From: an uncultured Oscillospiraceae bacterium
GTDB lineage: Bacteria > Bacillota_A > Clostridia > Oscillospirales > Oscillospiraceae
Length of the DNA stretch: 12,846 bases
Direction: 5' to 3'
Assembly (NCBI GenBank): GCA_947631675.1
Contig: CANRMG010000036.1
Location: forward strand, 1-12,846
The translations under genes were made by a program, and so were the position numbers. Shown piece after piece: positions 7,586 through 12,846 of the stretch. The notes below the pieces were generated by a model that did not search any database, was not told where the DNA came from, and saw nothing but the letters and a program-made list of their open reading frames with translations. Positions within the stretch are counted from its first letter, which is position 1. Every line of letters begins with the position of its first letter.

Positions 7586-8977
7586 TCAGTAGCCGGCGGC
7601 CCTGTCGATGATGCTGCCGTCTATGGCATTTATTGTGAGAAGGCTCCGGTCCGGGTCGTCAAAGACCGCGCCCCCGGCGTCTGTGACGGTCCCGAAGAAG
7701 TCCCACGCCGGCACCAGCAGTCCCACGCCGGTCTCGTCCTGCTTCAGGACGCGGGCATATCCAAGGCGGATGTCGCTTACAATCACGTCCTCCTCCGCGC
7801 CGTCATTGTCCACGATATACATCTTCTCGAAAACGCCCATCACATCGCCGAAGCCCAGCAGGGCGGAATCGGCCGTGACGGCGTCGCCGATCTCGTAGGG
7901 CGAGAGCCACTTCATGCCCACGATCCCGTCGTCATTGACATAGAAAACGATGGATTCATAGGGCCAGGGCGCCTGATAGGACCCGCCCGGCGTCATGGTC
8001 ACGGCCACCCAGGAGTCGTCGGTATAGGTGATGGGGACGCCGCCCAGTTCCCGGGTATAGTGCAGCTCCCAGCAGCACCGCTCGGGAACGCCGGGCTGGG
8101 GCTGGCTGTACATCTTCCGAAAAGAGCGGCAGCTCATGCCGTCGATGTCCAGCGCCCGGAACACGCCGTCGCACAGCGAGCGCGCCTGCTCTGCCGTGAC
8201 CGTGACGTCCGGGATCTGGGTAATATCCACCTTGAATACATCCTCCATATCCTGCGCCGGCGCGTACAGCAGCGACAGCCCATCGTCGGCCGCGTTCCGG
8301 CTGAAAAATGCATAGCACAGCGCCTGACCAAAGGGGCCGTTGACGATGCGCAGCTCCTCATGGCTGCCGTCCTCACCGTCGGCCTCCCCCCATATCTCGC
8401 TGAGCCCCTCGGCGTTTTCCGCGAACACGCCGGAGATGGGCCGGGGCTCCGCCGTCTCCGGGGCCGCGTCATACTCTGCCTCCAGGGCGTCGATATAGTC
8501 CTGGCGGCTCTGCCGCCAGACCTCCAGCCCTTCCGTCTGATAGAGGGGGTCGTCCCCGGCGGGGCCCTGGGCCAGTTCCTGCTTCGCCTCCAGCAGCTCC
8601 GCCTCGATCTCGTCCTTCGTGGGCTGCCGCTCGGTGGAATAGAGGGTGCTATGGGGCAGCTTTTCCATCAGCGCATCCGCCTGGGCCTGGGTGATGGTCC
8701 CAGGCGTGACCTGGAAAATGGGTGCGCTGTCCGCCTCTGGGACGGTGACCGTCGCGTCGATGGTCACGTTCAGCTTCCCGTCGGCGCTGGAAACGCTGCC
8801 CTGATAGCTCTCCGGCGCGTCCAGCCTCTCGGCCAGGGTCCCGCTCGTTTCGGCAGATGCCTTTTCCAGGAGATCATCGCTGCTCTTGCCGGTGACGATG
8901 GACGCCTCCGGCGTCCTCTGGCACCCGGCGGCGAGGACCATCGCCAGGGCCAACAGGAATACAAGTATCCTTTTCAT
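7586..8977 (-). CDS. Lipoprotein L2 (paired with L1)
   Basis: This 463-residue predicted lipoprotein has the signal MKRILVFLLALAMVLAAGC with lipidated Cys19, followed by CQRTPEASIVTGKSSDDLL. Landmarks shared with L1 are GTLAERLDAPE, ITQAQADALMEKL, an acidic helical stretch ending YDAAPETAE, VTAEQARSLCDGVF, RCCWELHYTRELGGVPITY, FYVNDDGIVGM, LGFGDVMGVFEKM, GLLVPAWDFFGT and LLTINAIDGSIIDRAAGY. Unusually for a secreted Firmicute protein it keeps several cysteines beyond the lipid anchor, including the RCCWE pair also present in L1. It starts 12 bases after L1, with the AGGAGGTG site overlapping the L1 stop, so the two must be cotranscribed and probably coupled. It lacks the Pro/Ala tether of L3 to L5. 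No enzyme or transport motif is seen, and the function is unknown. Confidence 0.92.
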   Translation of the reverse strand: MKRILVFLLALAMVLAAGCQRTPEASIVTGKSSDDLLEKASAETSGTLAERLDAPESYQGSVSSADGKLNVTIDATVTVPEADSAPIFQVTPGTITQAQADALMEKLPHSTLYSTERQPTKDEIEAELLEAKQELAQGPAGDDPLYQTEGLEVWRQSRQDYIDALEAEYDAAPETAEPRPISGVFAENAEGLSEIWGEADGEDGSHEELRIVNGPFGQALCYAFFSRNAADDGLSLLYAPAQDMEDVFKVDITQIPDVTVTAEQARSLCDGVFRALDIDGMSCRSFRKMYSQPQPGVPERCCWELHYTRELGGVPITYTDDSWVAVTMTPGGSYQAPWPYESIVFYVNDDGIVGMKWLSPYEIGDAVTADSALLGFGDVMGVFEKMYIVDNDGAEEDVIVSDIRLGYARVLKQDETGVGLLVPAWDFFGTVTDAGGAVFDDPDRSLLTINAIDGSIIDRAAGY

Positions 8978-8989
8978 GACCGCACCTCC

Positions 8990-10411
8990 TCAGTAGCCCA
9001 AGGACCGGTCGATGATGGTGCCGTCGATGGCGTTGATGGTTAGCATGCTCTGGTCTGGGTCGTAGAAGGTATAGGGCTCGCCGGTCCCCAGCGTCCACGA
9101 CCGGGAGCCGAAAAAGTCCCACACGGGCACAAGAAGGCCCGAGTAGATCTTGTCCTGCTCGCTGACGCGCATATAGCCCAGGCGGATGGCGTCGATGGTC
9201 ACGTCCATATCCTGATCGTCGTAGCTGACCACGAACATTTTCTGAAAGATGTCCATCACGTCCCCGAAGGGCAGAAGGGCCGCGTCCTCCGTGACCGTCT
9301 CGCCCAGCTCATAGGGGGCGGCCCAATACATGCCCACTATGCCGTCGTCGTTCACGTAGAAGTTCAGCTTCTCGTTCTCCCAGGGGACCTGGACGATCTT
9401 CCCCTCCGCGGGCACCTCGGAAAAGCCCGTGTCGATGCTGGAATAGGAGATGGGCACGCCGCCCAGGTCCCGGGTGTACTGCACCTCCCAGCAGCACCGG
9501 GGCGCCTCCTGGCCGCCGCCGTACTTCTTCGCGGCGGCGTAAAAGGCCATATGGGGGATGTCCAGCGCGTCCACTACCTCGTCGCACATGGCCCGGGCCT
9601 CCTCCGCCGTCACGGTCACGGGGGCCAGGTCCTCGATGTCCACGTCGGCGTAGTCCATGATCTGGCGGAACTGCGCCTCGGTGTTGTAGGTGAAGATGAA
9701 TCCGGTCTTGACCGCCGCGCGGGTGTACATGGCGCTGGTGAAGTTTTTTTCCGTCTCAGAGGAGTTGACGCTCAGCGCCTCCCAGCCCAGCTCCGGCGTG
9801 GTGTTCTCGCCGCCGGCGGACATCATGTCGTCGGCGAAGGCGCTGAGTTGGCCCGTGGACACCGTCTTCTCCGCGGTCTCCGGGGCGGCCTCGTACTGCT
9901 CCATGAGGATGTCGATGACGTACTGCATATACTCCTCATAGGTCATCGGGCCGTCCTCGGAGACGTACGTCGTCCCCGCGTCCTCCTCCGAGGGCCCTTC
10001 GGCCAGCTTCTGCCTGGCCGCCACGATCTTGTCGGCGATCTCCGCCTTCGTCTCCGGCGTGCCGGGGTCATAGAGCGTGCCCTGGACAAGCTTATCCATG
10101 AGAACGTCCACCTGTGCCTGGGTGATATTGGCGGGCCTGACCCGGATGATGGGCACGGCCTCCGCGTCGGGGACCGTCACATCCGCGTCCACGGTCACCT
10201 GAAGCTCCCCGCTCACGTTGGAGAAGGCGGCCTCATACCGCTCCGGGGCGTCCAGCCTCTCGGCCAGGGTCCCGCCCGTCTCCGCCGCCGCCTTTTGAAG
10301 AAGCTCTTCGCTGCTCTTGCCCTTGACGATGGCCTCCTCCGGGGTCTTTTGACACCCGGCAGAAAAAAGCAGCGCCAGGGCCAGCAGAGGATATATCCAG
10401 TTTTTCTTCAT
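8990..10411 (-). CDS. Lipoprotein L1, first of the tandem lipoprotein family
   Basis: This is a 473-residue predicted lipoprotein with signal MKKNWIYPLLALALLFSAGC and lipidated Cys20, then CQKTPEEAIVKGKSSEELL. Landmarks shared with L2 are GTLAERLDAPERY, ANITQAQVDVLMDKL, YEAAPETAE, VTAEEARAMCDEVVDALDI, RCCWEVQYTRDLGGVPISY, FYVNDDGIVGM, LLPFGDVMDIFQKM, GLLVPVWDFFGS and MLTINAIDGTIIDRSLGY. The middle (about residues 140-220) is the most divergent part between the two and may carry specificity. The start has GGAGG 7 bases upstream. It lies 91 bases after the kinase stop, and that gap contains direct-repeat operator B and a CATAAT hexamer, so L1-L2 probably have their own regulated promoter as well as read-through from the regulator genes. 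From memory the family resembles clostridial DUF6034-type lipoproteins; this was not verified. Confidence 0.92.
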   Translation of the reverse strand: MKKNWIYPLLALALLFSAGCQKTPEEAIVKGKSSEELLQKAAAETGGTLAERLDAPERYEAAFSNVSGELQVTVDADVTVPDAEAVPIIRVRPANITQAQVDVLMDKLVQGTLYDPGTPETKAEIADKIVAARQKLAEGPSEEDAGTTYVSEDGPMTYEEYMQYVIDILMEQYEAAPETAEKTVSTGQLSAFADDMMSAGGENTTPELGWEALSVNSSETEKNFTSAMYTRAAVKTGFIFTYNTEAQFRQIMDYADVDIEDLAPVTVTAEEARAMCDEVVDALDIPHMAFYAAAKKYGGGQEAPRCCWEVQYTRDLGGVPISYSSIDTGFSEVPAEGKIVQVPWENEKLNFYVNDDGIVGMYWAAPYELGETVTEDAALLPFGDVMDIFQKMFVVSYDDQDMDVTIDAIRLGYMRVSEQDKIYSGLLVPVWDFFGSRSWTLGTGEPYTFYDPDQSMLTINAIDGTIIDRSLGY

Positions 10412-10440
10412 GCCTTCGCCTCCGTTTCGGTGATGGACCC

Positions 10441-10446
10441 ATTATG
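10441..10446 (-). promoter_or_regulatory. Candidate -10 element (CATAAT) for L1-L2
   Basis: CATAAT reads on the minus strand 29 bases before the L1 start and differs from TATAAT at one base. No TTGACA-like -35 lies at the right distance. The nearer half-site of operator B ends exactly 43 bases upstream, the same spacing as between operator A and the TATAAT before the response regulator. Promoter activity is inferred. Confidence 0.45.
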
Positions 10447-10489
10447 CAGGGCAGGCGGACGAAAAACTATCATCTGAATCTTTTTATTT

Positions 10490-10506
10490 TCTTACTAATT
10501 TCTTAT
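10490..10506 (-). promoter_or_regulatory. Direct-repeat operator B, overlapping the kinase stop codon
   Basis: In the gene direction the hexamers are ATAAGA (10506-10501) and GTAAGA (10495-10490), with the same 11-base period as the other copies. The first hexamer spans the TAA stop of the histidine kinase (10505-10503), so the site is partly built from coding sequence. Regulator binding here is inferred from repetition across the window. Confidence 0.55.
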
Positions 10507-11912
10507 CCCGGCAGGATGACCCGGATGGTGGTTCCCTTTCCCAGGGCGCTTTGGACCACCAGCTCTGCCCCGTGGGCGTCCGCGATCTGCCTGACCAGCG
10601 CCATGCCGAGGCCGCTGCCGCCCTGCTTCTTGCTCCGGGACTTGTCCACCATGTAAAAGGGCTCGAAGATGCGCTCTATGGCGTCCGCCGGGATGCCCCG
10701 GCCGGCATCCCGTACCTCCAGGACATGGCCCCGGACCGTGAGCCGGACGATGCGGTCCGTGTCGCCCGGGTCATAGGCCTTGCTGGCGTTGTCCACCAGG
10801 TTGACCAGCAGCGACTGCATGAGGTCCGCGTCCACGGCGACGGCGGAGCCGTCGCAGACCGTCTCCAGCGCGCAGCCCCGCTCCGCCAATATCTGCTGGG
10901 TGCTGGCCCGGACCCGGTCTATGAGCTCCTGGGCCGGGACATCCTCTTTCTGGATGCCCTGGCGCAGCGTGATCGTTCGGAGCAGCTTTTGCGTCAGCCG
11001 CTCCAGCCACAGGCACTGCCGTTCGATGTGGGCGAGGGACTGGCGTTTTTCCTCCTCCGTCAGGTTGACCTTCTGCAGCAGCCTCGTGTGGAGGAGGATG
11101 GCGGTGAGCGGCGTCTTGAACTCATGGTTCACGCCGCTGATGAAGAGCCTCTGCCGCTGGGCGGTCTCGGAAAGCTCCGCCACATGGGACTGTACGGCCC
11201 CGGCCATCGTGTTGAAGTCCGCCGCGAGGGCGCCGATCTCATCGTTCGTATGCACATCCGCCCGCACGTCATAGGCCCCGCCGGTTATCTCCCTGGCCGC
11301 GGCGGAGAGGGTGGCAAGGGGTCTGGCACCCCGGCGCATGAGCAGCGTCACCGCCCCCGCGCCCACCGCGATGCCGCCCAGGCTCACCGCCAGGAAGATC
11401 AGGGCCATGACGGCGAGGCTGTGGTGGATGTCCGTCACGTCCTCCACGATATAGACCGCGTACCGCTCGGCGCGCACGTCCACCGCGCTGGCAGCCATGA
11501 ACACGTCCCGTCCCCGGATGCTGCCTTCAAAGACCTGCTGGCCGCCGTATGCGTCCGTCCAGGCGGCGTCGGGCGGGCCGCTCCCCGCATCCAGCCACCG
11601 GGACGGGTCGATGCTCAGGGCGCTGCTCACCGTCTCGCCGCCCCGCATCAGCACGGCGTCCTCATCCGCGAACCGGGAAAAGCAGTACTTCACAAGGCTT
11701 TCCCGCACCACGCCGCTGTCCTGGTCCAGGAGGTAGTAATTGGCCATCTCCGAGAAGGACACGGCCAGGTCCCTCTGCCTGTCCCGGACCTGCCGGCGGG
11801 ACATATCCAATATGGTATGCCGCGCGTACAGGAGCATAAAAACGGAGCAGACCGCCACCACCAGCGCCAGCACGCCGGCACAGGCGGCCGCCGCCTTCTG
11901 CCACAGCTTCAT
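10503..11912 (-). CDS. Membrane sensor histidine kinase (HAMP, HisKA, HATPase_c)
   Basis: This 469-residue kinase is the sensor of a two-component system. A first membrane helix lies at about residues 8-29, an extracytoplasmic sensing region of some 135 residues follows, and a second helix spans about 166-191. A HAMP linker runs to about 245. The H-box is FISGVNHEFKTPLTAI with phospho-acceptor His263. The ATP-binding domain shows the N-box LLVNLVDNASKAY (371-375 core), G1 box DAGRGI (402-407), F-box IFEPFY (about 415-420) and G2 box GGSGLGMAL (from 431). All catalytic boxes are intact. It starts one base after the regulator stop (TGAGATG), with GGAGGA inside the regulator's end, so expression is coupled. 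The sensing region is not one I recognise, so the signal is unknown; the neighbouring lipoproteins may take part in sensing, though this is conjecture. Confidence 0.96.
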   Translation of the reverse strand: MKLWQKAAAACAGVLALVVAVCSVFMLLYARHTILDMSRRQVRDRQRDLAVSFSEMANYYLLDQDSGVVRESLVKYCFSRFADEDAVLMRGGETVSSALSIDPSRWLDAGSGPPDAAWTDAYGGQQVFEGSIRGRDVFMAASAVDVRAERYAVYIVEDVTDIHHSLAVMALIFLAVSLGGIAVGAGAVTLLMRRGARPLATLSAAAREITGGAYDVRADVHTNDEIGALAADFNTMAGAVQSHVAELSETAQRQRLFISGVNHEFKTPLTAILLHTRLLQKVNLTEEEKRQSLAHIERQCLWLERLTQKLLRTITLRQGIQKEDVPAQELIDRVRASTQQILAERGCALETVCDGSAVAVDADLMQSLLVNLVDNASKAYDPGDTDRIVRLTVRGHVLEVRDAGRGIPADAIERIFEPFYMVDKSRSKKQGGSGLGMALVRQIADAHGAELVVQSALGKGTTIRVILPG

Positions 11913-11913
11913 C

Positions 11914-12576
11914 TCAGCGGTCCTCCAATCTGTAGCCCAGCTTGGGCAGCGTCCTGATGGCGTCGCCCAGCCCCAGCTTTTTCCGCAGGCTGAATATCTT
12001 TATATCCAGCACCCGCGTCTCCCCCACATAGTCGTAGCCCCAGACCTCCGTCATGAGCTGCTCCCGGGTGACGGTCATATTCTTGTATCGCAGCAGAAGC
12101 AGCAGCACATCGAACTCCAGCGGCTGCAGATCGATGATCTTTCCGTCCTTCGTCACGGTGCGGCTCTCGCTGTTGACCTCCACGTCCCGGACACGGTAGA
12201 CGGTGTTCAGCCGGCCCGTCCGGCGCAGGACCTTCTCGATGCGGACCATAAGGGTGAGCATATCGAAGGGCTTGACGACATAGTCCTCCGCCCCGTCCCG
12301 CAGGCCGCGGATCTCCGAGGCGGAATCGGTCTTGGCGGTCATATAGATCACGGGGATGTTATACCGCTCCATATGGCCGAACAGCTCGAAGCCGTCCACA
12401 CCGGGCAGCATGATGTCCAGCAGGGCCAGGTCGTAGGCGTGGTCGTCCGGCAGCGCCCGGGCCGCCCTGGCCCCGTCGTCAAACACGGTGCAGTCGTAGC
12501 CCGCCACCTGCAGATTCAGCCTCACCGCGCTGGCGATGGCCTCGTCGTCCTCCACGATCAGGATACGGTTTTTCAT
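11914..12576 (-). CDS. OmpR/PhoB-family response regulator
   Basis: This 220-residue regulator has an N-terminal receiver domain (about 1-115) and a C-terminal winged-helix DNA-binding domain (about 125-218). Receiver landmarks are the acidic pair Asp10/Asp11, phospho-acceptor Asp54 in LALLDIMLPG, Thr80 in IYMTAKTD and Lys102 in DYVVKPFD. The output domain shows LQPLEFDVLLLLL, TREQLMTEVWGYDY, the recognition-helix region RVLDIKIFSLRKKL and the final IRTLPKLGYRLEDR, typical of this family. I chose the ATG at 12576, preceded by GGAGGTG at good spacing; an upstream in-frame ATG at 12648 would add 24 residues before the conserved start of the receiver. It probably binds the four 11-base direct repeats in the window, including one upstream of itself, and so may be autoregulated. 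Confidence 0.97.
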   Translation of the reverse strand: MKNRILIVEDDEAIASAVRLNLQVAGYDCTVFDDGARAARALPDDHAYDLALLDIMLPGVDGFELFGHMERYNIPVIYMTAKTDSASEIRGLRDGAEDYVVKPFDMLTLMVRIEKVLRRTGRLNTVYRVRDVEVNSESRTVTKDGKIIDLQPLEFDVLLLLLRYKNMTVTREQLMTEVWGYDYVGETRVLDIKIFSLRKKLGLGDAIRTLPKLGYRLEDR

Positions 12577-12617
12577 AGCGCACCTCCAGGGAAATGTAGG
12601 CTTATTTATTATGCCAA

Positions 12618-12651
12618 GTCGTGCGGTTCCGGTGCATGCCGGGAGCACGAC
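12618..12651 (-). other. Imperfect hairpin in the leader of the regulator transcript
   Basis: Seven-base arms GTCGTGC (12618-12624) and GCACGAC (12645-12651) enclose a second pairing of CCGG with CCGG around TGCATG. It lies between the candidate promoter palindrome and the ribosome binding site. No T-run follows, so it is not a standard terminator. It could be a leader structure or a second operator; evidence is limited to the pairing. Confidence 0.35.
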
Positions 12652-12663
12652 CGGTATCTCGAA

Positions 12664-12692
12664 GTATAATAGCGCTGCCAGCGCTATTATAC
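12664..12692 (-). promoter_or_regulatory. Perfect 29-base palindrome containing a TATAAT -10 for the regulator operon
   Basis: Arms of 14 bases (GTATAATAGCGCTG and its complement) pair perfectly around a single central base. In the gene direction the first arm holds a perfect TATAAT at 12691-12686. Only a poor -35 (TTTCAC or TTCACC) stands 17-18 bases upstream, consistent with activator dependence. The nearer half of operator A ends 43 bases upstream. The palindrome could bind a second, dimeric regulator over the promoter, or form a hairpin at the transcript start. Because it is symmetrical, a TATAAT also reads on the plus strand. Confidence 0.5.
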
Positions 12693-12734
12693 CAAGACAG
12701 TTATCCGCGGTGAAAGGCCGCCCGGGACCGGAAA

Positions 12735-12751
12735 TCTTATCTTTTTCTTAT
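12735..12751 (-). promoter_or_regulatory. Direct-repeat operator A upstream of the response regulator
   Basis: In the gene direction two identical ATAAGA hexamers (12751-12746 and 12740-12735) stand on an 11-base period inside an A-rich stretch. This matches the pattern of the three other copies downstream and suggests autoregulation by the OmpR/PhoB-type regulator encoded next. The match is seen directly; binding is inferred. Confidence 0.55.
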
Positions 12752-12778
12752 TTTTTACAGCAGGCTTGAAAGTCAGGA

Positions 12779-12845
12779 CCACCCGCATAGCGGGTGGCCT
12801 GCACAAGCCCTGTAAGGGCATAATGTTGGCGGCGCCTAAAGGCGC
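12779..12845. repeat. Block of three consecutive short hairpins at the window edge
   Basis: Three stem-loops follow each other: CCACCCGC-ATA-GCGGGTGG (12779-12797), GCCCT-GTA-AGGGC (12807-12819) and GCGCC-TAAA-GGCGC (12832-12845). Dense small GC hairpins in non-coding DNA fit a repetitive extragenic element or the structured end of an IS200/IS605-type element. No transposase is visible because the window ends here. I have an impression of similar blocks in other clostridial genomes but could not check it. It could also act as a boundary for transcription entering from the right. Confidence 0.45.
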
Positions 12846-12846
12846 G

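Noticed and set aside
12577..12648. 24-residue N-terminal extension of the response regulator
   Set aside because: The receiver domain begins at MKNRILIVEDD with a well-placed GGAGGTG; the extension overlaps the leader hairpin and has no family counterpart.
1..12846. CRISPR array, tRNA or rRNA genes
   Set aside because: No regularly spaced repeats, cloverleaf or rRNA-like sequence was seen on either strand; the repeated signals are paralogous genes and the operator pairs.

Overview
The window looks like part of a high-GC Firmicute chromosome, probably a gut-type Clostridia of the Oscillospiraceae sort. This is inferred from strong AGGAGG ribosome binding sites, Gram-positive lipoprotein signals, short intergenic gaps and GC-rich codon use. 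No marker gene fixes the taxon. Every real gene lies on the minus strand, so transcription runs from right to left.

In transcription order the layout is: a right-edge block of small hairpins (12779-12845); a regulatory leader (about 12577-12760); an OmpR/PhoB-type response regulator (12576-11914) and its sensor histidine kinase (11912-10503); six tandem paralogous lipoproteins, here called L1 to L6 (10411-8990, 8977-7586, 7464-5971, 5909-4452, 4386-2911, 2782-1382); and two ABC-2-like membrane proteins (1348-584 and 587 to beyond the left edge). No ATPase is inside the window. The lipoproteins fall into three sequence pairs (L1/L2, L3/L5, L4/L6), giving the order A A' B C B' C'. L6 is clearly AT-richer than everything around it.

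The main non-coding signal is a repeated operator. Four intergenic regions each carry two hexamers close to TTAAGA (coding strand) on an exact 11-base period: 12735-12751, 10490-10506, 7568-7584 and 2867-2883. This is the architecture expected for a dimeric OmpR/PhoB-family regulator. The copies precede the regulator-kinase pair, L1-L2, L3-L4-L5 and L6-permeases, dividing the cluster into four putative co-regulated modules, with apparent autoregulation.

Working model (inference): an envelope signal reaches the kinase, the regulator binds the four repeats, and expression of the lipoprotein set and the membrane transporter rises. The lipoproteins share a conserved mature N-terminus and a conserved C-terminal strand motif. 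Their biochemical role is not known to me; from memory they resemble clostridial lipoproteins filed as domains of unknown function (possibly DUF6034), which I could not check.
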